DNA from: JAJZEO01 sp964350315
GTDB taxonomy: Bacteria > Chlamydiota > Chlamydiia > Chlamydiales > 2-12-FULL-49-11
DNA length: 23,398 nt
Direction: 5' to 3'
NCBI GenBank assembly: GCA_964350315.1
Contig: CAYGJD010000018.1
Span: forward strand, 1 to 23,398
A program made the translations under genes and the position numbers. How positions within the stretch are numbered: the stretch's first letter is position 1; each line of letters starts with the position of its first letter. Positions 7,141 to 14,900 of the stretch are shown here, piece by piece. The notes beneath the pieces are model-generated. The model saw only the letters and a list, made by a program, of their open reading frames with translations, had not been told where the DNA came from and did no database searches.

Positions 7141-8631
7141 TTATTGATCGACACAAATTTCTGGATAGAGAGGGAAGTTTAATAACATTTCCTCAATCGT
7201 TTCCTTTGTGTCTTTCAGAACAGCCTCATCTGTAGTGCTTTTTGATCTGCTGACATTGCCAGTTTTTGTATCAATGCCGGGTTTTGTCTTCTTAAGCAAA
7301 TTGTATATCAAGTCTCCAATTATTTCCATATCCTTTACATTCATTCCGCGGGTTGTCAAGGCTGGAGTGCCGAGGCGAATTCCTGATGTAAACCATGCAC
7401 CATTTTTGTCATTTGGAACTGTGTTTCGGTTGATAGTGATGCCACACTCAGCAAGTGTGTTTTCTGCTTGCCTTCCTGTTAAGCCAAAAGATTTTTCAAC
7501 ATCTACAACCATCAAGTGATTGTCTGTTCCGTCAGTAAGAATTTTTGCCCCATTTCGCATAAGAGATGATGCAAGAGAATGTGAATTTTCAATGACTTGA
7601 CTTGCCCAAGTTTTAAACTCAGGTTTCATAGCTTCTTTAAAGGCAACAAGCTTTGCTGCCATAACGTGCGGTAGTGGTCCGCCTAGAACATGGGGACATC
7701 CTTTGTTTATGACTTCTGAAAATTCTTTTTTGCAAAGGATCAGGCCTCCTCGAGGTCCGCGTAAAGTTTTATGTGTTGTTGAAGTTACGATATCAGCATA
7801 AGGCACTGGATCATATTTGCCAGTGATTGCTTTTCCTGCAACAAGTCCTGCAAAATGAGCCATATCGACCATCAAAGTAGCTCCACACTTGTGAGCGATT
7901 TCTTTCATGATTGAAAAGTCGATTAATCTTGAATATGCAGAGTATCCAGCCACAAGAACAGTCGGCTTCTCACGCATTGCTATCGTTTCGATTTCTTTGT
8001 AGTTAAGAAGTTGTGATTTTGGGTCGACTCCATATGAGATCGCCTGAAACATTTTAGATGAGAGGTTAACGCGGCTGCCATGAGTTAGGTGGCCTCCAGC
8101 GCTTAAGTCCATTCCTAAAAGCTTTTGCTGGCCAAACTTCTTCCTTATTGTTTCGTATTCTGCGTCAGTAAGGTCCATTACTGATTTTTTGCCTAATTTC
8201 TCAAGTTCTGGTGCTTCATATTTTTTAATAAGGATGCCCCAGTAGGCTACTAAATTAGCGTCTGCCCCAGAGTGAGGCTGGACGTAGGCGTGTTCTGCTC
8301 CAAAGAGCTCTTTTAAGGCCTCTACAGCAGAAGATTCAATGGTATCTACGTTCTCACAACCAGCGTAAAAGCGATGAAAGGGGTGCCCTTCTGCATATTT
8401 GTCTGTGAGTAAATTCGCCATTGCTAGCTGAGTTGTTAGGGAAGAGTAGTTTTCAGAAGCGATAAGCTTTAGAGAAGAGCGCTGTTTTTTCAGCTCTGAG
8501 ATAATCCCTTGGGCGACTTCAGGGCAATTTTTAGTTAGGTTATCTAAGATGGCCAGAAAAGCTACAGTCTCTTCTTTCCCGTCTATTTTACTGATATCCA
8601 ATGTGCTAAGAAAACGCTTTAAGTGTCCCAT
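7141..8631 (-). CDS. glyA: Serine hydroxymethyltransferase
   Basis: PLP enzyme interconverting serine plus tetrahydrofolate with glycine plus methylene-tetrahydrofolate (EC 2.1.2.1). The PLP lysine is K288 in TTHKTLRGPRGG; upstream are LIASENY and YAEGHPFHRFYAGC, close to the family signatures. At 496 residues it is longer than the usual 415-430. An N-terminal extension (about 1-55) and an insertion around KLGKKSVMDLTDAEYETI account for this, as I recall for chlamydial GlyA (about 497). I chose the ATG at 8631 because AAAGGAAG (8636-8643) lies just upstream; the frame stays open 22 more codons, across the proposed promoter. Chlamydial GlyA has been shown to have alanine racemase side activity, relevant because Alr is absent in Chlamydia. 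First gene of the four-gene - strand run. Confidence 0.94.
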   Translation of the reverse strand: MGHLKRFLSTLDISKIDGKEETVAFLAILDNLTKNCPEVAQGIISELKKQRSSLKLIASENYSSLTTQLAMANLLTDKYAEGHPFHRFYAGCENVDTIESSAVEALKELFGAEHAYVQPHSGADANLVAYWGILIKKYEAPELEKLGKKSVMDLTDAEYETIRKKFGQQKLLGMDLSAGGHLTHGSRVNLSSKMFQAISYGVDPKSQLLNYKEIETIAMREKPTVLVAGYSAYSRLIDFSIMKEIAHKCGATLMVDMAHFAGLVAGKAITGKYDPVPYADIVTSTTHKTLRGPRGGLILCKKEFSEVINKGCPHVLGGPLPHVMAAKLVAFKEAMKPEFKTWASQVIENSHSLASSLMRNGAKILTDGTDNHLMVVDVEKSFGLTGRQAENTLAECGITINRNTVPNDKNGAWFTSGIRLGTPALTTRGMNVKDMEIIGDLIYNLLKKTKPGIDTKTGNVSRSKSTTDEAVLKDTKETIEEMLLNFPLYPEICVDQ

Positions 8632-8668
8632 TCTGCTTCCTTTGAGAGGTGTGTTGTAAAAGCAACAG

Positions 8669-8697
8669 AGGATACAATTCTTTGGCATAAAAATCAA
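8669..8697 (-). promoter_or_regulatory. Promoter for glyA-clpP-dapF-ald
   Basis: On the - strand: TTGATT (8697-8692), 17 bp, TATCCT (8674-8669). The start would lie near 8662, leaving a leader of about 30 nt with the AAAGGAAG site. Directly upstream lie two direct copies of AAATTCGGG (see the separate entry). Confidence 0.55.
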
Positions 8698-8702
8698 ATA
8701 GA

Positions 8703-8730
8703 CCCGAATTTAAGGTTTTTGCCCGAATTT
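8703..8730 (-). repeat. Two direct 9-bp repeats upstream of the glyA promoter
   Basis: CCCGAATTT occurs at 8703-8711 and again at 8722-8730, 19 bp start to start, close to two helical turns. The first copy begins 6 bp upstream of the proposed glyA -35. Paired direct repeats in this position are typical of activator sites, but no regulator can be named. Confidence 0.4.
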
Positions 8731-8731
8731 T

Positions 8732-8866
8732 CTCATAAGAGGTTTTATCAGCCATTAATACAAAGGTAAGGAGGCTAAAACGGGAGTGTGGGCTATGCGG
8801 GAGCGACCTAAGTAGCACAATCTGAGAGCTTTCAGCGCCTTGGAGAAAGTAGTTGGGTCCTTAGGG
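8732..8866. other. Unassigned DNA between divergent promoters
   Basis: This stretch has no gene I can support. It contains a perfect anti-16S match TAAGGAGG (8767-8774) on the + strand, followed by a nine-codon frame (GTG 8786 to TAG 8815). CCTAAG (8807-8812) can pair with CTTAGG (8860-8865), enclosing a short CTGAG/TTCAG hairpin. G content is higher than in the flanks. It could be a small RNA, a leader-peptide remnant or noise. Confidence 0.25.
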
Positions 8867-8867
8867 A

Positions 8868-8897
8868 TTGAAAAGAAATATTTAATTATGATATAAT
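8868..8897 (+). promoter_or_regulatory. Near-consensus extended -10 promoter for the 526-aa gene
   Basis: TTGAAA (8868-8873), 18 bp, TATAAT (8892-8897) with TG at 8889-8890, giving a perfect extended -10 (TGATATAAT). The start would be near 8904 and the leader about 26 nt. The ribosome site is poor (only AGG, 8922-8924). Confidence 0.75.
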
Positions 8898-8929
8898 TAT
8901 GCATTAAAGTTTAAAATACAGGTGTTATT

Positions 8930-10510
8930 ATGGACGTTCAAGCCCCAACTAGATCGCCAATTCGATTTGATAATCCAAGAAATTGGGAGTTTATTCCGAG
9001 CAAGGAAACGACAACAGTTGTAAGAATTAATCTCTATAAAGACCAGGGTTTCTTAGCAGTAGTGGGATATATTTTTTCAATGGCTGCATGGGCAATTTCT
9101 GCAATTTTTTCTCATGCGAATAATGAAAGTAAGCCTAAGTGGGAAGTAGAACATGTGACCACAACTATTGTTGAACGGTATCGTTCTAAAGAGAAAAACA
9201 AGGTTTTGACTGATTCTGAGGGTGCGAGTATTCTCCGTCGATTTGATCAAGAGGGTGAATCTAAAGTGTCTATAAAAGATTTAAGGTCAGCGTCAGAATT
9301 TAACTCTCCTTTGATATTCAGTGGGGGGACAACGACTCACTATAGATCCCCGATGTATAAAATTTCTAAAGTTTTTGAAGATGGAAAATTAGTTTCTTCG
9401 AAACTGGGAGTTTTTACAAGGCCAAAAATAGAAGATCAGGGAGCGGGGAGAAGAGCAGAAACTAGTAAGATATTACGAGAATATACCCTCATAAATGACC
9501 CAAATAAAACGCCTACAAGGAGAATTGAACGTAATAAAGCAAGAAAAAGTAGTTTTATGTCAGATCTTGGGCCAGATGGTAAGATTCTTGATGTTGTTGT
9601 AAAGGGGATAAAAAAAGAAGTTGGGCTGACAAAAGATCATTTACTAAATGTGATTAAATATTTTAATGGCGATAAAGTTACAGTAGATGGGGCGCAGAAT
9701 CCAGGCCGCCTTCGCGCGTCTTTATTTTCTGAAAAAATCGGAAAAGTTAGCGCATTATTTTCAGAAACACAGAAGGATGTCCAATCTGGTGTTGCAATAG
9801 AGTTTGGTCGTCTTCCTGGTTTTAAAGAGGGAAGTCATCTGAAATTACAAGAAAAATTGGAAACAACATATCTGCATAAACTAAGAGACACGTTATTTTT
9901 AGGAGTGGGTGTATCACTGTTTTTTGATGTTTCTGAAACAGGAGAAATGACTCTTAAGATATTAGATGATGATCATACAATCCCTTTCTGGGAGAATCGA
10001 TTAAATATTGGCTATACTCAGCTCTTAGACACCTATTTGCCGGAAAGTCTTTTTACAGTAGCAGGCGCTACCACAGCTACGTTAGAGAACTTTATTAAAA
10101 TTTATAAAAAAGTTCAAGAATGTTTAAAAGATGGGCTTGTTACGATAAAGACGGATTTTTCTGATAGAGATTCAAAAATTGGATTTACATATGAATTTGG
10201 AAAAAGAAGTAATGAAGAATTTGATGCACTAAGAGAGTCTTTGAGTGAGTTGGGTTGTCCAGGGTTAAGAATGACTGTTATAAAAGATATGGAAACAGAA
10301 GTTGTCCGAGTGAGGGTTGTAAATTTAAACTTGGAGTCAAAAGCTCGAAGTAAAAAAAGAACAAACCCTCAAATGTTAGGCCTGGGCAACGTTAGATCAG
10401 TGAAAACAGCAAATGCTGTTAATCGAAGAGAAGAGGCAAGGCGTTTTTTAGACTTGGCTGGAGTACCAAATCATTCAGCAAAACTTGAATTGCCAGGCGA
10501 TGGTATATAG
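8930..10510 (+). CDS. Protein of unknown function with one hydrophobic segment (526 aa)
   Basis: A monocistronic gene between a near-consensus promoter and a strong terminator. I recognise no family. Residues 41-61 form a hydrophobic segment (core LAVVGYIFSMAAWAISAIFS) that could cross the membrane. About 40 residues precede it and the following region is rich in Lys, Glu and Thr. The middle (about 165-215) is very basic. Residues 308-346, 385-424 and 427-467 look like three copies of a helix followed by a beta hairpin, the second with core CLKDGLVTIKTDFS. A comparable unit (KLEDGLTFSIEYS) occurs in the 396-aa protein at 1091-2281, as does a similar hydrophobic segment. The C-terminal end is basic (KARSKKR) and looks unfolded. 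A lineage-specific, possibly exported, protein is a reasonable guess but not shown. Confidence 0.85.
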   Translation: MDVQAPTRSPIRFDNPRNWEFIPSKETTTVVRINLYKDQGFLAVVGYIFSMAAWAISAIFSHANNESKPKWEVEHVTTTIVERYRSKEKNKVLTDSEGASILRRFDQEGESKVSIKDLRSASEFNSPLIFSGGTTTHYRSPMYKISKVFEDGKLVSSKLGVFTRPKIEDQGAGRRAETSKILREYTLINDPNKTPTRRIERNKARKSSFMSDLGPDGKILDVVVKGIKKEVGLTKDHLLNVIKYFNGDKVTVDGAQNPGRLRASLFSEKIGKVSALFSETQKDVQSGVAIEFGRLPGFKEGSHLKLQEKLETTYLHKLRDTLFLGVGVSLFFDVSETGEMTLKILDDDHTIPFWENRLNIGYTQLLDTYLPESLFTVAGATTATLENFIKIYKKVQECLKDGLVTIKTDFSDRDSKIGFTYEFGKRSNEEFDALRESLSELGCPGLRMTVIKDMETEVVRVRVVNLNLESKARSKKRTNPQMLGLGNVRSVKTANAVNRREEARRFLDLAGVPNHSAKLELPGDGI

Positions 10511-10519
10511 TATTATTTT

Positions 10520-10549
10520 AAAAAGCTCTTGTATCAAGAGCTTTTTTTT
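10520..10549 (+). terminator. Rho-independent terminator after the 526-aa gene
   Basis: AAAAAGCTCTTG (10520-10531) and CAAGAGCTTTTT (10535-10546) form a 12-bp stem with a tiny loop. T residues run to 10549. Confidence 0.92.
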
Positions 10550-10557
10550 CTCTCGGC

Positions 10558-10590
10558 TTGAGTTTTATTTCCTTCTGGGGTAAAATCCCC
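10558..10590 (+). promoter_or_regulatory. Promoter of the zinc-ribbon gene with -10 inside an inverted repeat
   Basis: TTGAGT (10558-10563), 17 bp, TAAAAT (10581-10586). The -10 is embraced by GGGG (10577-10580) and CCCC (10587-10590), a palindrome centred on it. The start would be near 10593. Confidence 0.6.
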
Positions 10591-10622
10591 ACATTATTCC
10601 ATGTGAACAAAGAGTAGAGTTT

Positions 10623-11396
10623 ATGCAAGAGTCTTTGAAGCCCATTCTTACGATTCAAGAATTTGATGTTAAGATGGTCCGATTGATGCGTTTAAAGCAT
10701 CAACGAAATAATGAATTGAAGCAGATTGAGTCGTTGAGAAGCGAATTGATTTCCCAACTTGATGAGAAAGAAGAAGAAATCAAGAATCTTAATGATGAAT
10801 GTAGTCAGTACGAGTTAAAGATTGCAGAGCATAAAGAAAGAATCAAAAAGCTTGAGTCGCAACAAGTATCGATCAAAAAGATTGATGAATTTAATGCTTT
10901 AACAAAAGAGATTACTCTTTTGGAGAGGGAAAGATCGTCATCAGAGCAGACATTGTCAAATTTAGTTGATAAGAAAAGTACAGAAGAAGAAGTGTATGAA
11001 AAAACAAAATTAACTTTGTCTGAATCAGACAAGAGTAGTACTGATCTTGAGCAAGAAATTAAAGAGACGATCCAAAAGATAAATCAAGAAGGATCTCTTC
11101 TTAAGAAAGAACGTGATACAGTTGCAAAAAATGCGAATCCAGAGATTTTATCAATTTATGAAAGATTGTTCTCGAATAAGAAAGATCGTGTAATCGTCCC
11201 TCTGGAAAATAGAAATTGCACAGGGTGCCATATTGCTTTAACTGCACAACATGAAAACTTGGTTCGAAAAGGACAAAAGCTTGTTTTTTGTGAGCACTGT
11301 TCAAGAGTTCATTTTTGGTCAGAACCAAAAGAAAGCGATGGCGATGACGCACCATCTACGAAGAAACGCCGCAGAAGAGCAACTCTTACGACGTAA
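10623..11396 (+). CDS. Coiled-coil protein with C-terminal C4 zinc ribbon (CT398-like)
   Basis: The 257 residues consist of a long charged coiled coil (about 15-170, rich in Glu/Lys/Leu heptads) and a C-terminal C4 zinc ribbon. The ribbon holds C199 and C202 (NCTGCHIAL) plus C223 and C226 (FCEHCSRVHFW). This is the zf-RING_7/DUF164 architecture, and in Chlamydia the homologue is CT398. That protein is reported to form a coiled-coil hairpin and to bind sigma-54 and a type III secretion stalk component; its role is not settled. A basic tail (KKRRRR) follows the ribbon. The ATG lies about 30 bases after the expected start site with only a weak AGAG ribosome site. rnpB starts about 20 bases after the stop, so the two may be co-transcribed. 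Confidence 0.9.
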   Translation: MQESLKPILTIQEFDVKMVRLMRLKHQRNNELKQIESLRSELISQLDEKEEEIKNLNDECSQYELKIAEHKERIKKLESQQVSIKKIDEFNALTKEITLLERERSSSEQTLSNLVDKKSTEEEVYEKTKLTLSESDKSSTDLEQEIKETIQKINQEGSLLKKERDTVAKNANPEILSIYERLFSNKKDRVIVPLENRNCTGCHIALTAQHENLVRKGQKLVFCEHCSRVHFWSEPKESDGDDAPSTKKRRRRATLTT

Positions 11397-11416
11397 TACT
11401 TCGGCTATGACTTTGT

Positions 11417-11767
11417 GAAGGGAAGCGAGACAATCGCTGCGAGAATGCTTTGGTATTCTTGTGGAGGAAAGTCTGGACTTCGCAGGAGAGGATACCAGAG
11501 AAAGTCTGGGGGCCGTAAGGCTACGGAAAGTGCAACAGAAAACACTCCGTCAAGCATTTATGTTTGAACAGGTTGAAAATCCAGGCTTTAGGAGTCTGGC
11601 GTATTTGTAGAAATGCAGATAATGATGCAAACCCTATCCGAAGCAAGAAGAGAGAATGCATATGGGTGCTCCGCCCGTTTCTTTCAATGAGCGCATGAGT
11701 ATGTCAGTGATGGCATACCCAGATGAATGATTGTCCTATGACAGAATCCGGCTTATTGCTTCCCTTC
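11417..11767 (+). ncRNA. rnpB: RNase P RNA (M1 RNA, bacterial type A)
   Basis: Catalytic RNA that removes the 5' leader of pre-tRNAs. The ends are set by stem P1: GAAGGGAAGC (11417-11426) pairs perfectly over ten bases with GCTTCCCTTC (11758-11767). Stem P3-like GCGA/TCGC follows P1. The universally conserved blocks are present in order: GAGGAAAGTCTGGACTTC (from 11462), GTGCAACAGAAAA (from 11531), GATGCAAACCC (around 11623-11633), and GACAGAATCCGGCTTA (from 11740). A T6 run at 11770-11775 follows the last P1 strand and may end transcription. No clear separate promoter is seen; transcription from the zinc-ribbon gene's promoter is likely. Confidence 0.95.
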
Positions 11768-11964
11768 CACTTTTTTCATAAATTTCGTTCATTTCCTCCA
11801 TGTTTTTTATTTTTTTCTTATTTCGTTTTATCTTTTTTATTTTTTTAAAATCCACTAAGTCTCTCAGAATCTGGTTATATTCCTCTTTGAATGTAAATTT
11901 TTGTTAAAAAAAGGTTGCGTGCAAGAGCGAAAACGAGGCATGCTGAAGAGATTCAGAGGACGTA
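11768..11964. other. T-rich spacer between rnpB and the SNF2 gene
   Basis: The first part (about 11770-11850) is strongly pyrimidine-rich on the + strand, with several runs of six or seven T. It may help to terminate rnpB transcripts. I find no convincing promoter for the helicase gene and no small gene here. Confidence 0.4.
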
Positions 11965-14900
11965 GTGCATATGCAGTTAGATGTTGGTCTAACATTTACC
12001 GAAGAAGACAAAAAATGTGGGCATGCTCTTGTTGAGCAGGGGCGAGTTCGTCATGTCATTTTTTCTGTTGGAACCTATCAAATTGAAGTGATTGATGAGA
12101 CAGAGTATTGGATTTTTCTTCAGGTAAACGAAGAGGGTCGGGTAAGCGATCAGTTTTGCACGTGCGAGGCTGCATCGAATAGAAAAACTTGTCCTCACTT
12201 GGCAGCTGGTGTAGAAGTTATTTTCGGTAAGCACAAAGAGCCTATTCATGTGAGATTTCGCAGTTCTCTCTGGAACGCTCTTTTTCAAATTGCTGCAAGG
12301 CGACATGGTTATGAAACATCGGTGATTCAGAAGATTGATGATGAATATGCATGTTTTGGAGAGTCAGGAGAGAAGCATTTCTTGTTAAAACCTCTGACAC
12401 AAGAAGCTAAAGCTCTTGTTTGTGAATGGATAGATGATCGGAAGGAAGAGACGGAGGAGACTTCTTTGAAGTTTTCAAACCTTGATCCTCGTGAGCTTGA
12501 GCAGTGGAGAAGGGGATTTCCGAGTCATCAGTTAAAGTATGAATTATCGTTCTGGTCAGATTTGGCTAAGTGGCTAATGATTATTGAAGATCGGGGGATT
12601 TCTCCAAAGATTACTTTTGATAGTAATACAGAGGAACTTCCGCGAAAAGTTTTGATCGACATTCAGGATGTATGTGTAGAAGTGACTGTTACAGAGGCGA
12701 ATTTCTCAGAATTGATTGAACCTCTATCGGTTTATGAAACGGAATTGAAGATTTTTGAGTTTGATGGTCTTGAAATTGAAAAAATCTCATACGATAGTAA
12801 ATCAAGAACTTTTTCAATTGATTCAAACCCAATCTCTTTAGATCAGAAAGTTGGAGAGGTGATTGATCTTGGAAAATGGATTTTTCGCAAAGGGGTTGGT
12901 TTCTTCTCAAAAGAGACGGATTCAAGTTTGAAGAAAAAGAAAATTCCTGAAAAAGAAGTGAATCAATTCCTCAAAAAACATAGTAAAATGTTGGAAAAGT
13001 ATCTCGTTTCAGATGAAATTACCTTAAAATCTGTTTCTTGTTCCTACCACCTTGAATTTGACAATCAGAGTAATCTTCATATTGTAGGCTATGTTTTTGA
13101 GCCAGGGGATTTAACAAAGCCGTTGTCGTTCTTTTTTGATCCGTGGGCCTATGTCGATGGAAGAGGATTTGTTCGTCTTACAGGTCTTCTTTTTGACGGT
13201 GTGGAAAAAGTTGTTCCTAAAGAGTTTATTCCAGAGTTTATTGAGAAAAATCGACACTGGCTGAATAAATATGATGAATTTCAGATACATCTAACGAATA
13301 TAGAAGCGAAGCTCTCCTACAGAATGGAAGGGGATCGTTTGATTATTGATCACGATGAGTCTCATTTTGATACGGCATCTGATGTCATAGATTTTGGTGC
13401 TTGGCTCTATATCAAAGGGCAAGGATTTTATTCTCGTGGAAAAGGGCAGTCTAATCGTGAGATTTTATTGCCACAATCTGTTGAAAAACATGAAATCTCT
13501 ATGTTTATTCAACATAATCGCGAAGAATTAGAACAAATCCGGGGATTTTTTCATGCAGATCCTGGTTTAGAAAAAACTGGATTGATAGTGGGTCTGTCAG
13601 ATGAGAATCAAATATTGATCGAGCCTCGCTACACTTTTAAAGAGTGGGCAAAAGAGAGGCATCCAAAAATATTTGGAGACTTTGTCTTCATTCCTGAAAA
13701 AGGTTTTGCAGAAATTGCTGATACGATGAAAATTCCAGCAAAATTTTCTCACAGGCAATCTATTTTAGCAGATCAAATTCCTTATTTTCTGAAACATGAG
13801 TTGAAACGAATAAAGCCCTATATTCTCCATATGGACTCAAGGTTGATGGAGCCACATAAGTTAAGACTTAAGGTTAAATCAATCAAGCAGGTGGGGAAAA
13901 AATGGTCGATGAATCTTGTTTATGCCTCCTCGTTTGGAGAGGTGGATCTTTTTCAGATTCATAAAGCGTTATCGCTCTTTTCTCCTTTTGTTTTATCAAA
14001 AGCTGGAATGATCACTCTTAAGGAGAAACGATTCCAGTGGATTATGAGATTGCCGAAGAATAGTTTTGATCCTCAAACTTTAGCGATAGAATTAACAACT
14101 CTTGACTGGATTCGCCTCTCTATTTTTGAAGAAGTAGAGCTTTTTACTCCTACCAATGAAGAAGAAAGTAAGATGGTTGAAGTGTTGTCCTCTTTACAGG
14201 GGGTGCACATGTCAGAGATGCCGAATATCAAAGGATTAAAGTCAAAGCTTAGACCATATCAAGAGATTGGTGTTAGATGGCTCTGGTTTCTTTATACTTA
14301 TGGATTGTCCGGGTTTCTTTGTGATGAGATGGGACTTGGTAAGACTCACCAGGCGATGGGTCTCTTAGCGGCCGTATTAAACAATAAAAAGAAAGCAGAT
14401 CGTCAAAAATTTCTTGTTGTTTGTCCTACATCAGTAATCTATCACTGGCAAGAACTGCTTGAAAACTTTTTGCCAAAAGTACGAGTTCATCTCTATCATG
14501 GCCCTTTTAGAAGTCCCAAAAAACTGAAGTTGAAGTTTGATGTTATTTTGACAACATATGGCATCATGCGATCTGACAAAGAGTTGTTTAATAAAATGGC
14601 TTTTGAAGTTGCCATCTTTGATGAGATGCAAGTAGCAAAGAATCGTAAGTCCCAAATTCACGCTACACTTATGCAAACAAAGTCTGAGATGAAGCTGGCG
14701 CTTACAGGAACGCCTCTTGAAAACTATTTAAGTGAATTGAAGGCCCTATTTGATGTAGTACTGCCTGGTTTTATGCCTACATCACAGGAATTTAAAGAAG
14801 AGTATGTTCTTCCTATTGAAAAAAATGGGGATAAGGATAAACAAAAAGCTCTGCAATCGCTTATCAGTCCTTTTATCTTAAGAAGAAAAAAACAAGATGT

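Noticed and set aside
7109..7156. Longer clpP start overlapping glyA
   Set aside because: The ATG at 7108 has an AAGGAG site upstream and fits ClpP length; the 16-codon extension does not resemble the family.
8606..8818. 70-codon - strand frame overlapping the glyA start
   Set aside because: No ribosome site at either possible ATG, runs through the glyA promoter and start in another frame; no family resemblance.
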